A stretch of 64,000 nucleotides of DNA from Naematelia aurantialba (lineage: Eukaryota > Basidiomycota > Tremellomycetes > Tremellales > Naemateliaceae). Of this stretch, positions 21,501 to 33,349 are shown piece by piece. Numbering within the stretch: position 1 is the stretch's first letter; every line of letters begins with the position of its first letter. A program made the translations under genes and the position numbers. The stretch covers positions 806,001 through 870,000 of the forward strand of contig JAKFAO010000011.1 in the NCBI GenBank assembly GCA_021527695.1, in the 5' to 3' direction. A model generated the notes under the pieces. That model ran no database searches. It worked only from the letters and a program-made list of their open reading frames with translations, and was not told the origin of the DNA.

Positions 21501-22631
21501 TCATTTGCCAACATAGTCCAGCGTCATGTCCTCCCCAACACAGACCATCTCTCCTGGCTCTATCAACACCCATTCATCTGCATCGTACGTCGTCGGCTCG
21601 CTGGCGATGATGACGTGCCTTCCATGCTCCTGCTTCTCCCGTTCGCCTTCGATAACTTCCACGCCGGGTTTCCCAGCGTCTGGATGACCCTTAAACTTAC
21701 GGTTGAGCGTTGCACCTGCTCGGGTTGAGAAATACAACGACGGTGGCTCGTGTCCGGCAGGAGAAGCATATCGTAGGGCGACTAGCGTTGCTCCCGACGA
21801 GGCGAGCAGGTTCAGAGCGCTGTGCTGGACTTGTGCTCCCTTTTCCGCATCTACCTTGAGCTCCTCCAGTCGTGAAACCGTCTTGCGCATCGCTTGCGTC
21901 ATCTCTGCCACAGGGTACAAACTGCCCCAGTCCCCATCCTCGCCGCACAGGTGATAGAAGTAGAGCGCGGCGATGTGTTCAGAATCTGTCGTACCCAGTA
22001 TAGCCACCTGGTAGCGCATCGGGAGGGAGCCTAGGAGAGTTGCCTTGAAGAGGTGAAACGAGCCCAGAACCCCGTTGTGGCAGAAGAGGTGGCGGCCAAA
22101 GGTATATGGATGACAGTTAGTTTCGACAACGGGTGTCAAACCTGTGTTGATCAGTATCGCCATGTACTACTGTAACCAGGACTTGCCAGTGCCGGCCCGG
22201 ATATGGGCTACCAGCGCCCTTGCTTGCGTTCCCTTTGCCAAGCTGTGCAGAATTAGGTCGTTGAGAGGCGGCCTGGTGTTCTTGTAAACGACCGGTCTAA
22301 AGGCAACTTTGCCGGTCGTCCCATTCTCGTACGTCTCGTACGCATCACTCCACCATCCTACACCAAATCCGTCCATGTTGGTTTGGGGGTTTGGTGAGCC
22401 CGTGTCATTCGCAGCGGACGGAGTGAGTGAGTTTTGGCTCATATTCGGACTGAAAGTCACATGACCGGAGGGTAGGAAGTGTTCATCGACTGGGGGAGGG
22501 TAAGACAATGGCAGTATGGGTCAGTCAATGATGCAAGGCTCACTTTGTTTTACGAGCGAATGAGAGGGTCGAAGGAGGACATCTTCGAGAAGCTGTGGTT
22601 CTTCCCCAAGGTATGCAAACCAGCGGCACAT
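21501..22631 (-). CDS. DUG3: Class II glutamine amidotransferase, Dug3
   Basis: Three exons (22631-22544, 22489-22187, 22141-21501) give 343 aa; yeast Dug3 has 357. Exon 1 begins MCRWFAYLGEEPQLLEDVLL, which puts the nucleophile Cys at position 2 after Met removal. This is the mark of Ntn-type glutaminases and fixes the start. DGFGVGWW, LVAHIRAGTG, TNCHPYTFGR and CHNGVLG follow and form the glutaminase pocket. Dug3 works with the Dug2 peptidase in the gamma-glutamyl-transpeptidase-independent breakdown of glutathione in the cytosol. Intron 2 starts with GC rather than GT (donor at 22186). The gene is divergent from the Msc1-like gene across about 394 bp. Confidence 0.94.
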
Positions 22632-23025
22632 TTTTGCAAGCCTGTTGGCCTCTATGGCAAGTCTGCTGGTTCGCTGGTCTGTCACGTTGGGATGTAGCAG
22701 TAATGCATAAAACTTCGTTCAAGAGTCTTGGTTGCTCGCTTGCAGTAGTGAGCTATTTCCGTCGACAGCCAACAGCATGCCTTCGTTTCAGACTGTGGGG
22801 CTCCGCGTGACGAGCTAGCCTTGGCTTGACGTCATTTCGGCAACTGACTGGGTGATTTCCGCCCCGCCGCTAAAATGGCATGATGATGGCATGGTTCCTA
22901 TGACGGGGTTCCACCCATCCCTCTATTCATTTTCCACCACCTTCTCTTGCTCTTTTCCTCGTCTGTTCTTCAATCCTTTCCTCCTTGTACTTCCACTACC
23001 TCTTCTCAAACAGCATCTTCCCAAC
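22632..23025. promoter_or_regulatory. Divergent promoter region
   Basis: These 394 bp lie between the start codons of DUG3 (leftward) and the Msc1-like gene (rightward) and must contain both promoters. The right part is pyrimidine-rich (TTCTTGCTCTTTTCC-like), as is usual just upstream of fungal starts. No specific factor site can be assigned. Confidence 0.6.
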
Positions 23026-25470
23026 ATGAGACTCGGCAAGTCGATCTTGCTCGCCGTCCTCGCCGTGTCGATGGGTGCAGATGCCAAACTATTCGGCAAA
23101 GACGCACGTGAGTGTCCCTCGGACTGCACCCCTCTGTCGTTGGCCGCTGACACCGAGTTCTTTCCTTCTCTGTAAATTCTGCTTCACACACATCTCGTTC
23201 CGACCTGTCCCCCCTCTTCCCTCGCAACAGCTGCCTACCAGGACTGGTCCCTCGACGAGTCTGTCAAGTTCCTACAGGCTCAAGGAGTCAAAGTGCGGGA
23301 TTCCGAGACCCTCGCAGAAGTTCAGAAGCAAGTGGCTGAGCATGCGGATGCCGCCGCCAAGGTCAATAACATAACCCAGCATATCTTTGGCAAGGCTGAC
23401 AAGATGCTCAGTGGGGTGCCGCTGCTGCGGGATCTGCCCAGGCGCATTTTGAGGCTGTGAGCGAATCTATACTAGACACGTACGTGGCCTGCTCTCTGTC
23501 AAGTGAGACTTCCTCATAGTTCTATAGTTGGTCTGAGAGTCAACTTCGAGAATACCTCCTCGAAAAAGGTGTCGTTTCGCCTTCCTCAAAGCGAGAGCAG
23601 CTTCTCGTACTTGCCAAGCAAAAGTAAGCCATTTTTGTTTGATCTCGGAGTCCGCTGATGTCACAGGGCTTCCGCCGCTTCAACCGCTGTTTACGGACAC
23701 CCTACAGACCAAGCGGCTTCATCAGTCTCTTCTGCAGCGTACGGCGCTGCGTCGTCGGTGTCTTCTGCCTATGGCGCGCTCTCCTCGCAAGCCGCATACG
23801 CGTCTGCCAAGGCTCAGAAGAAACTAGACGAAACAAAGGACTACGTATTCTCGACGTGGGATGACAACCAACTCAGGACTTGGCTTGAGGACCACAGTGT
23901 CGTCAGCACTCCAGAGCCGACCGGTCGCGCAGCACTCCTGAACAACGTCCGCAACGCGTACCTAAAGATTACCGATCCCATTTACGAAGCTTGGTCAACT
24001 TCTGCTATCCATGAGTGGCTGGTCGAACATGGCATCGCCCACCCGGAACCTACTGCTCGAGACAAGTTGCTCGAGCTCATGAAGAACAACTATTGGGATG
24101 CCAAGGACACGGTGTACAACAAGTGGTCGGAGAGTGAGATGCGGGACTGGCTTGTCTCGGAGGGTGTTATGTGAGTGCTCAATATTTCCTCGTCCTATGA
24201 TCTGACCAGCAGCAGTACCAACGACGCGACTCAGCTTAAGAAGGAGAAGTACGCCAAACTCCTTGACGAACAGTACACCCGTGCCAAGTCGACGGCATTC
24301 AGCGGCTGGTACGACTCCGAGATGCGCGCATGGCTGGTTGAACATGGATATGTTAAGTCAGATGCGCAACTGAAAAGGGAAGAAGTGAGTTTCTCCGCCT
24401 CCTAACAAGGCCGTATCTGACAGCTACAGCTTGTTAGCCTCATGTCATCTAAATACAAGGACATGACGTCCGCTCCTTACCTGGCATGGCCAGATGCCCG
24501 TCTCCGGGCCCAGCTACGGAGCTACGGAGTCGATGACACCAAGTTCTCTTCGCGACCCTCTCTGTTGCATGAAGTCAGGAGTAAGTCGGACCAGCAACTT
24601 TTGGAGTGGCTCTGATTTTTTCAACAGTTCACTACATTCAAGCCAACAACAAAGTTGAACAGATTCTGTCGTCCATCCGTGACACTATCAGCTCGGGTGT
24701 CGAATTTGCTGAAGAAAAACTGGCTGGCGTCCTGGACGTGAGCTTTCGAACACTGTGACGCCACCTTTGCTGATAGCCTTAGCTTCTGACGGCATCGAAA
24801 CTCACCGCTGAAGAAAAGTACGAAAAGGCCCAGATTTCGGCATCCTCTGCCCTGAACTATGCCGTCAGTTCCGTCAGTTCTGCAGCCAGCGTCGCTGCGG
24901 CAAGCGCCTCATCTGCTGCATCTGTGGCGTCCGCTAGCGCTGTGTGAGTTGGGTCTTCCCGTTTGTCTGGTGCAAGAGCTAAGAGTGCGCAGCTCGTCGG
25001 CCTCCAGCGCTTCGGTTGCCGCTCAAAGCGCGGCGTCTTCCGTCTATTCAAGCCTGTCGGCAAAAGCATCCGCTGCTTCTTACACCGCGTCCAAGTCTGC
25101 CAACGACCCTGCTTGGAGTAGTTCTGCTTCCGCCGCCAGCAAGTCTTTGACCTCGGCGGCCGCCTACGCGTCGTCTTCAGCATCGTCTATCGCTTCCTCT
25201 GCGTCGTCTGCCGCATCGGTCACAGCTCACTCCGCGTCTGACTCGGCATCTTCGTTTGCAGCAGCTGCGACCCGCTCGGCCAAATCAGCTGCTTCGGCAG
25301 CATCCAAGTCCTTCTCCTCGCTCGCTAGCTCGTTGAGCCACTCGTGGGTCGTGGCCAGCAAGTCGGCTTCGTCTGCGGCCTCGGTAGCAAGTGCTAGCGC
25401 GAGCTCGTATTCTGCCTCGCTAAGCAGCATAAGCGCGCAGGCCAGCAAGAGCGCGAAGAAGGAGCTTTAG
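23026..25470 (+). CDS. Msc1/Ish1-domain secretory protein
   Basis: Ten exons (23026-23107, 23231-23361, 23412-23479, 23528-23623, 23667-24170, 24216-24384, 24430-24580, 24628-24737, 24783-24943, 24993-25470) give 649 aa. Residues 1-20 are a signal peptide (MRLGKSILLAVLAVSMGADA). At least five Ish1-type repeats follow, each a W-[ST]-x-S-x-[LM]-R-x-W-L helix pair: WSESQLREYLLEKGVV, WDDNQLRTWLEDH, WSTSAIHEWLVEHGI, WSESEMRDWLVSEGV, WYDSEMRAWLVEHGY. The last 200 residues are almost only Ala and Ser with a few Lys, and the chain ends KKEL, an HDEL/KDEL-like terminus. Ish1/Msc1 proteins of yeasts are stress-linked proteins of the nuclear envelope/ER lumen. ER residence is inferred from signal peptide plus tail. 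Confidence 0.88.
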
Positions 25471-25915
25471 GCAAGAAAGCTCGGAAATGGGGTTCAAGGT
25501 TAATGGAGGGAGATAGGAGACTGGTTGGAGTTACAAAAAGCAGCAAGTCGGCGGGAGAAGCAAAGAAGTATGTTGCATGGATTCGAGAGGACATGGAGGG
25601 GGGTCATGAAGACGGCCGGTAGCTCTTTCTTTCCTGTTCTCAGTATCGACATGATTCGTCTATGTGAATATACCATAGTATGTGAGTTTTAACGAGAGAG
25701 ATGAATACTGTGCAGCGAACCGAGCAAGTTCATCAGAGGACACACTATAAACAATATACTATGCTACACATTATTACGATTTGTTCAAATCCAGAGTTAA
25801 ACAAGGGTTTCGACACTGGGGCGAATAAACCCTACGTCTTAAGGACACTGGCTAACGACGAAGTGGTATGCACAGCAAGAAGATCGTCGTAAAGCAGTCT
25901 TTGAGAAGGTCTCAT
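25471..25915. other. Convergent 3' intergenic region
   Basis: About 445 bp between the 3' ends of two convergent genes. It is A/T-richer than the surrounding coding sequence and should hold both 3' UTRs. No gene seen. Confidence 0.6.
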
Positions 25916-27589
25916 CTACACAACATCATTACTCTCAACCCTCTCCCTCTCTTTCTTCCCCGCTTCTCCCGGAATCATTCCCTTCAAGGCTTCTTTGGGA
26001 TTCTCCAACACATCTGTTGCTTTTTCGAGCTTGCCTGTGTGTCCATTTTCCATATCTTGTGCTCGTCGTTCGAGGTCTTCGGCATCTGAACTGGAGATGC
26101 TGCTGGCGTTCGAGGTTTGGCCATACACGCGGGGGTCTCCTTCTTCCTTCTTGGTCTTTTTCTGGTCGTCCTTGATCTTGGTGAGCTCTTCGTCGGTACA
26201 GTTCTTAACAACAATATGCAAGCCTGGGAAGTTTTTGTTGAGAAACTTTTTGAAAATGGGCAGGAGGTCGGCGTTCGGCCGGTAAGTGCCGCTGTCATTA
26301 TCAATGACAAGCTCGTAGTGTGTGGGATCTTCTGGAGGGGCTTCGACCGGAGGCCCGCCCAAGAGTTGTTCGCTGGGATGGGTGTGTTGGTCAGGATCCT
26401 CAGCCGGCTTGGAAGGTCGTGCCAGTCGGCGGACCAGGAATTCGCCGCTCCATGCGATGTATATCTGCGAGGAGCGTCAGCCCAAGAAGCTAGAGTGCAT
26501 GAATGAAGGGTCCAGAGTTGGCCATAAGGGGCACACTCACATTGACATCCGAGTGCATAGTGTGCTTGCTGAGGAGGTCAATGCCAAACTCCTTGCCGGT
26601 CTCGGTGAAGCGGAACATGCCGTCGAGGGTGATGACATAGGTGAAGATACGACCACCTTGGTCGTAATGGACCATATCGAGAAATTGAAGCGTCATGGCC
26701 TCACCCGGCCCGTCGAACTCTCCATACAAGGTCTTGCGGTCAAAGTTATAGATACGCTCGTGCTGGTGGTGCAGAGCTTTATGGAGGATACTGCCGCGCA
26801 GACCCTTGCCGGTGAACATGCCGCCGACGAACGATCTGAACTCGACATATCGGTGGTACAGCTCGTTTGGTACAGGTCCCTGCAGTTGCATCTCATTGGC
26901 TTGGAAGCTGTTCGTTAGCCAGTAGTGTGATCGTCAAGGACTCACTCGTATTGCTCAACACCATTCATCTTGGACTTGGTCCCCGCCAGGCGTCCAATGA
27001 GGGGCGAAAAATGCACCCACCAGAAATTGTTGACCGTGTACGCCTTGCCCACCTCGTCCTTTGTCTTGCCCAGCACCTCTACCGAGATGGACAATCTCGC
27101 GTGAAGCTCCTGATTGCGGTCGACGAGGGTCATGCATGACCGGAAGGTGTAAGCGCGGAAATTCGCCCCCGTCTTGTGTACCTTGTACTCTTTTTCCTCG
27201 AGCTTCCATCCCTCGTCAATCGGACCGGTCTCGATCTCGACCTTGCCCAGGCGATCATCATGGTCTCCCGGATCTTCGTCGTACAGTCGAGCAGTTAGGG
27301 TGAAGCCAGATTTTGTGATCCCAGCGACCACCCAGGAGGAGTTGAACTCGGGCTCACGTGTCCGGTGCAACGTCTTGGAACGGAACCGTAACGGTGGATC
27401 GTGGTCATGGCGCGTAGGCCGTCCAGAATCGAGCTGAGCCAACACAAATGGATCGGAGCTGGCGGTTCCCCAGTCGGAGATGGGAACGTTGGTCGCCTTG
27501 TGAAAGGTGATGCGGACAGTATACGTAGGTTCACGCAAAGGAGTCAATGGCGTCGAGTCGTATCCACCTGGAGGCTGTTTGTCCGGCAT
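25916..27589 (-). CDS. C2-domain protein of unknown function
   Basis: Three exons (27589-26946, 26907-26541, 26464-25916) give 519 aa. The N-terminal third is a C2 domain: YTVRITFHKATNVPISDWG, SSDPFVLAQLDSG, SSWVVAGI, FTLTARLYDEDPGDHDDRLG. The Asp residues (DP in SDPF, DEDPGDHDD) fit Ca2+-binding loops, so Ca2+-dependent membrane binding is possible. The middle (YHRYVEFRSFVGGMFTGKG, RIYNFDRKTLYGEFDG, GRIFTYVITLDGMFRFTETG) is well structured, but I do not recognise it as a named domain; it looks like a conserved fungal module. The C-terminal 100 residues are charged and low in complexity. No signal peptide or membrane segment is seen. Function unknown. Confidence 0.85.
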
Positions 27590-28024
27590 GCCTATGTGGG
27601 GAGGACAGATGGAGAATCGCAGCCAAGGGTGGATGATGCAAGGGGCGACTGACTCTATCCGAGCGACAGAGATGTCAAGGCGCAGTCCAACCATCAAGAG
27701 GGTTGGAAACGAGGCATCAGGAAAGGCTGAATGACCCCGTGCCTGAGCCGTCGAGACCTTTTCTCGCCCCATATCTGCTCGTAGATTGTCTTGCATACAC
27801 GAGTAACACTTTTGAGACACGGGACATATGAGCCGCACGACGGGGCGGGGTATGGATGATATGGCCATATTGCAAGCTCCACCCCATCGTCTTCTGTACG
27901 AACAAAGTATCCAACCAAGGCACGGACGGGGTCGGGATCGTGCTCCTATACGGCGGAGGGAGCCGAAATCAACGATGTCTCACCTAGCTCATTGTCATTC
28001 TTGCTCGTCGCTTCCCTTGCAAAC
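27590..28024. promoter_or_regulatory. Divergent promoter region
   Basis: These 435 bp lie between the start codons of the C2 protein (leftward) and the dehydrogenase (rightward), so they should contain both promoters. Frames that extend the C2 protein upstream are open here but have no C2-family content. Confidence 0.55.
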
Positions 28025-28974
28025 ATGACGGGGGAACAGCTCAAAGGCAAGGTCTGCCTCATCACCGGTGCAGCTGGCCGTAAGTACAGGTGCCGTCTTT
28101 GCACGCTGAAAGGCAAGGCATCGGCGGGGCATTGGTTGAGCGATTTCTCATTGCTGGAGCGACCGTCATTGCCGTTGACCTCTGGGTACCGGATGCCAAA
28201 GGTGCAGACAACATGATGTGTGATCAAGGCGATCCACAGTCTGTGCTTGCCCTCGAAGCGGCCATCAAGAACAAGTATCTGGCACCTCTGATATCGCTGA
28301 TACGTTCAGATACGCCCGCGTGGACTGCGTGGTCAATAACGGGGCAGTGGGCGGACATCGTTGCAATTTTCACGAGAAGCCCTTGAGCGAGTACGAAGAG
28401 GTCATGCGGGTCAAGTGGGTATTACAATTCCAATGCCACTGACGGCAGTGTCCGTGGCCCCTTCCTGATCAACCAAGCGGTTCTCCGCTTACACCTCGCC
28501 AATACCGAAAGACCCCTCTCTATCATCAATATGGCATCAACAGCGGGACGCATCGCAACCAGTCTAGCCTCAGTCTATTCCATGTCCAAACACGCCCTAA
28601 TCGGCATGAGCAAGAATATCGCATCAGAGTACGCCACTCAAAACGTTCGATGCAACAGTCTTTCACCTGTACGTGTTTTGAGAGTCGTGGCAGCTCATGA
28701 CAGGGCTACATGGAGGTTCCCAACGTGCAGGGGTTCAGTAAAGAGGTGAATGAACCACCACGAATACAGCTTAAGTCCAGGATCTTGCGAGCGGGATTGC
28801 AGCGTCACCGATGAAGCGAGGCGGCAAACCAATGGAGGTGGCCGATCTTGCGGTCTTCTTGGCTAGCGATGAAGCCAGCTTCATCACGGGTGCCGACTAC
28901 CTGAGCATGTTACCTCTCCCTCGATCTGTAATCTTGGCTAACGGGCAGCAGTCGATGGCGGAAGAACAGCCTAA
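28025..28974 (+). CDS. Short-chain dehydrogenase/reductase
   Basis: Seven exons (28025-28079, 28118-28274, 28310-28414, 28449-28668, 28704-28745, 28781-28904, 28952-28974) give 241 aa, a classical SDR length. The cofactor motif is TGAAGRIGGA (a TGxxxGxG variant with Arg at the second Gly), followed by ATVIAVDLW. NNGAVGG matches the NNAG position with Gly for the usual Ala. The catalytic residues are Ser in NMAST and Tyr/Lys in YSMSKHAL. The end DYLIDGGRTA is the SDR DGG tail; it appears only if the last intron is spliced from a GC donor at 28905. Reading through instead gives an unrelated hydrophobic tail to 29194. Substrate unknown; the Asp after the second beta strand favours NAD(H). Confidence 0.88.
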
Positions 28975-29257
28975 TGACGATGGCAGCTGGCAACCTTTGA
29001 TGCTTTATGCAACGTTGACTGTTGTTCTAGTTTATATCCCAGAGCCATTTGCCGCTGTTGTGACGTGGCTTTATTATTATCACAGCCAGGGGTTAACCCG
29101 CGAACTCTCCTACACGTCTGACGGCTCGTCCGTTGAAGAGACAACGTTCATAGAAACCATCGAACGCTGTCTGGAAGCTCTCTCACCTCATTGAACCTGA
29201 AGCATCCTCGACTAGAATTGGCTGTCACAACCCTTGTCACTCTTTTCAACGGCCAGA

Positions 29258-32116
29258 ATGAACGCCGCAGAGCTTCTCAGCAACGCACTCTCACCAGGTA
29301 GGTACCTTTGTTTGATTCGTCAGTTGGGCACCGGACTCACACCACGCAGATCAGCAGATCCGTGACTCGGCTACTAAGCAGCTCGAAGATGCGGCGAGAG
29401 ACAATATTGTGAGCGCAAGACGATGGTGTGGACTGATAGCAGCATGGATACCTGCACACCCTCGCAGTCGAATTGGCCAATGAAGGAAGTCCGATCCACA
29501 TTCGAAGAGCTGCAGGTTTAGCATTCAAGAATGCCCTGGCCTCGAGGGTGAGCAACCGTCGTAGCTACAGCTGATATTTCAGGATACGGTGAACCAGTCT
29601 CCACTCTCCCAACGATGGCTCGCTTTACCAGACACTGCCACCAATCCCCTCAAACACTCTATCCTCTCCACTCTTGGGTCACCTCAGCATGCCGCCGGTG
29701 GTGTCGCTGCTCAATGTGTCTCAGCCGTCGCTGCTATTGAAGTTCCAGTACAGCGCTGGCCAGAGCTGATTCCGACGCTGCTCCAATTTGTTGGCGATCA
29801 GGACAACGTTGGTTTGCGAGTCAACACTCTACAAGCTGTCGGATACGTCTGCGAAGCTATCGTGAGTCTCGAAGGTGGTTACAGCTAATGAAAGTCTCCC
29901 GAGTTCCTGTCTGCACGATCAAATGAGATCTTGACTGCAGTCGTTCAGGGAGCAAGAAAAGAGGAACCGAGTCCCGAAGTTCAGTCCGCCGCCATCCATG
30001 CCCTTTATAACTCGCTCGAATTCATCCGCGATAATTTTGACCGAGAAGGCGAACGGAATTACATCATGCAAGTCGTATGCGAAGCGACCCAGAGTCCAGC
30101 GCTTCCAGTCCAAGTTGGGGCATTCGAATGCCTGGTGAAGATTATGGACCTCTACTACGAAAAAATGGACTTTTACATGGAAAGGGCCCTCTTCGGACTC
30201 ACCATCATGGGAATGCGCCACCCAGAGGAGCCAGTGGCTTTACAAGCTATCGAATTCTGGAGTACAGTCTGTGAGACGGAAGTTGCGCTGGCAGAGGAAG
30301 CACAAGAGGTGAGCGGGAACAGTTGAAGTTGAGCTAATATATCAGGCCGCAAGCTACGACGAGGTTCCTGAGATCGAGAGCAAACATTTTGCAAAACCAG
30401 CGCTGCCCGAGATCCTTCCTGTCCTCCTCGAACTTCTGTCCCAGCAGTCTGAGGATGATGATGAAGACGAGTGGACACGGTCGATGGCTGCAGCTGCATG
30501 TCTCGAGTTATTGGCGCGCGATGTGGGAGATGATATCGTGCAGCCAGTGGTGCCTTTCGTGGAAGCAGGCATCACCAGACCGGAGTGGCAGCATCGAGAA
30601 GCGGCAGTCATGGCATTTGGCTCTATTCTCGATGGTCCGGAGCCGACCACGCTTGCGCCTCTTGTAACCCAGGCTCTCGGCACTCTCATCCAAATGATGC
30701 AGAATGACCAGAGTCTTCAAGTCCGAGACACCGTCGCATGGACTCTCAGCAAGATCACCGAGGTCATGCTCGAGAACATTGATCCCAGCATGCATCTGCA
30801 AAATCTCATAACTGCGCTCGTGCTTGGCATGAATGCATCCCCTCGCATCATCAACAGCTGCTGCTCGACCCTCAGCAACCTGGTCTCGCAGATGTCGATG
30901 CCCCCCGATCTCATGGGAGATGATATCGCTACTTCCCCAATGTCTCAGTACTACCCCGGAATCCTCAAAGCGCTCATGACGGTCTCCGAGAAACCAGTCA
31001 ACGAGAATAACAGTAGAACGGCTGCTTATCAAACCCTCGCCACATTCGCCTCAGCCGCGCCGAACGATACCCTTCAACTAATTCAAGAGATCCTCGTCGC
31101 AATGCTCGCGCGCCAAGAAGCCCTCTTGTCGATGCACAACCAGCTCGTTGGATCGGATGACAGAAGCAACTGGAATGACATGCAGATCAACATCTGTGTT
31201 GTGCTCCAAAGTATTATCAGCAAATCACCAGCTATGGTAGCGCCGCTTGCGGATCGAATCATGACCAACCTGATTTCGTTGTTCCAAACTGCTGGCAGGC
31301 ATTCCGGTGTGTTGGAGGACGCGTTTGCTACCGTCGGCGCCATGGCCTCCACGCTAGAAGCTGGTTTCACCAAATATCTCGAAGCGATCGCTCCCTTCCT
31401 GTTCAACGCTCTTGCATCATACGAGGACTGGCAAGCGGGTCAGGCTGGTGTCTATCTTACGAGTGACGTGGCGCGAGCTGTCAATGACGCCCTCACACCT
31501 TATGCTGAGCGGATCATGGTGGGCCTCGTCGACATTCTGAGGTCGCCGGTTATTCAGCGACAGGTCAAACCAAGTGCCATCAGTGCGATAGGTGAAGTTG
31601 CTCTTGCCATCGGGAGTGCTTTCGCGCCCTATGTTCCGACAACCATGGAGATCCTGAGCCAGGCGGGGCAAACCGCCGCCACTGTTGATGATCCTGCAAT
31701 GCTCGAATTTGTGTGGCAAATGCGAGAAGCGATCGTGGACGCTTTCATTGGTATACTGAACGGTCTCAAAGTCTCAGATGGTGAGTTGTTTGCAAGGTAA
31801 TGTGTCTGACTCCAGCGTCGCCATTCCGTTCCTACGTTTCTGGTATCATGGGCTTCCTCAAAGCGTGCTGGCAAGATGAAGAACGAACCGATGCATTCAG
31901 CTCTTCCAGTCTAGGATTGATCGGCGACTTCGCAGATACCTACAAGTCGGGCGTGCGGGAAGAGGTCCTACAGGAATGGGTGCAAAATGCTATCGCTTAT
32001 GGCCGCCAGCGGGGTTCCTCCAGGAAGGCTCGCAATAACGCCAGTTATGCTGCAAAGGTGAGTCCCTCTGTGATACCTAGCTGACGATATAGGCTGTCAA
32101 AGACCTTTCGAAATAA
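29258..32116 (+). CDS. KAP95: Importin beta-1 (karyopherin beta)
   Basis: Eight exons (29258-29297, 29350-29408, 29443-29547, 29583-29861, 29895-30308, 30346-31780, 31816-32057, 32093-32116) give 865 aa, the family's usual length (861-876). The start MNAAELLSNALSPDQQIRDSA and IRRAAGLAFKNAL form the first HEAT repeats, which bind Ran-GTP. PEFLSARSNEILTAVVQG and VQVGAFECLVKIMDLYYEKM lie in the conserved central repeats, with the acidic loop QSEDDDEDEW after them. HEAT repeats continue to the C-terminus, which ends in a basic segment (AYGRQRGSSRKARN). Importin beta carries importin-alpha/NLS cargo through nuclear pores. Confidence 0.97.
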
Positions 32117-32476
32117 TGACAAGTTGATTTCGCTTTGCTGTTTGTTGGCTGTGTACAGTATCGCATCGTTCGCATCATTTTGGCCGCGCTCTGTCGTCCG
32201 AGGACGTCAACGTCGCCCCCCTAGCATAGGCTCGTGTAGAATTGCATACATCGATCCCGTCATCATAGTCGTATCAGTGTCCTTGCCTCTGATTTGTCGC
32301 TTTTGTGCTATACTCGTAGCGGTTGGACCGGATCGGTCACCACGATGTGATGCAAAGAATGACTCGGTATGTTGCTTGGCAACCAAAGGTCCCCAAACGC
32401 CGCTTTGGCCTCCGTTGTTTGACCACTCCAGCAGACTACTTCCTTTCTTCAACGACTTGTCACTTGGCGTGAAACC
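32117..32476. other. Intergenic region
   Basis: 360 bp between the importin beta stop and the start of the small helical protein, both on the plus strand; this must contain the second gene's promoter. Nothing else recognised. Confidence 0.55.
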
Positions 32477-32826
32477 ATGTCGCCGAAGAGAGCTCTGTCG
32501 CCTTCCCAGACCGAATCGCCTGCGTCCTCGACACCCACCAAGAAGTCGAACGGCGTGCCGGGGACGAAGGCACGTATTCCTCGGGAAGCTCGCATAGCTC
32601 TTGCCCAAGACATCATACTGCAGGGTGTCGCTGCCGTGAACGTTCACGACATGGCACAAAAGGTGAGTGGGGGTTACTCCTGATATCCACAACAACGATG
32701 GGCACCAGAGGTAACCAGAGTGATGTCCAGACCGGACTCACGAGTCAGCAAATTCGGAGCCAGCTAGTCGACAATCGCAACAACCTGCGCAAACAGCTTC
32801 TCGAGCTCATAAAAAGCTTGCCATAA
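32477..32826 (+). CDS. Small helix-rich putative nuclear protein (93 aa)
   Basis: Two exons (32477-32662, 32731-32826) join in phase 0 to a 93-aa protein. The N-terminal 30 residues are Ser/Pro/Lys-rich, with SPKR and SPSQ-type sites and a KKS patch. The rest (RIALAQDIILQGVAAVNVHDMAQKTG, split by the intron, then LTSQQIRSQLVDNRNN and LRKQLLELI) reads as three helices with a turn, resembling a homeodomain- or Myb-like helix-turn-helix in which the third helix would recognise DNA. I do not recognise a named family. Clean splice sites and a helical pattern that runs across the junction support it as a real gene. Confidence 0.65.
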
Positions 32827-33349
32827 TCAAGGGCTTGCATGGCTTGATGACTTTTATGGCCTTGTTCGCGCGGTAGCATCCGGTATGAGCCACGTAAGAC
32901 CCTGGCATGGATGGGTGAGCTCGGCAGCGTGTGGGGATGCTCTTGTGCATGGTGAGTATGTGCATTGATTCCCTTAAATACCAGCGTCCGTAGGTTTCTA
33001 GCATCCCTACAGAGTCATCGCTGGTAGCAGTGAAGGCGTTGCGCTGGATTGCTTTCCAGCAATACAAGCAAAGTGGAGCGGGGAGTCCTGTATATGCCTG
33101 CGCTGAATTGATCGAATGACCTTATACGTAGGAGAAGATAAGAAGCGAGAGGGCGTCGAGTGTAGACTGGGTCAGTGGCCGTTGCCAGAAGACGTCCTTG
33201 TGATCTTGCTGGATAGAGCTGGTTATCGACGTGACAAAGACGGCGCTGGATGGCCGGCATAGATATGGATTTGTCATCAATGCAAGGTATCTCACAATGC
33301 TGCCACGGCAAATCTTCAACATCATGTCCCCTCCCCGGTATCCGTCTGG
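32827..33349. other. Convergent 3' intergenic region
   Basis: About 520 bp between two convergent genes. Several open frames exist on the minus strand but none has motifs or plausible splice signals. I see no gene. Confidence 0.5.

Noticed and set aside
29089..29194. Hydrophobic C-terminal extension of the short-chain dehydrogenase to 29194
   Set aside because: Arises only if the GC-AG intron at 28905 is ignored; splicing gives the standard YLIDGG end instead.
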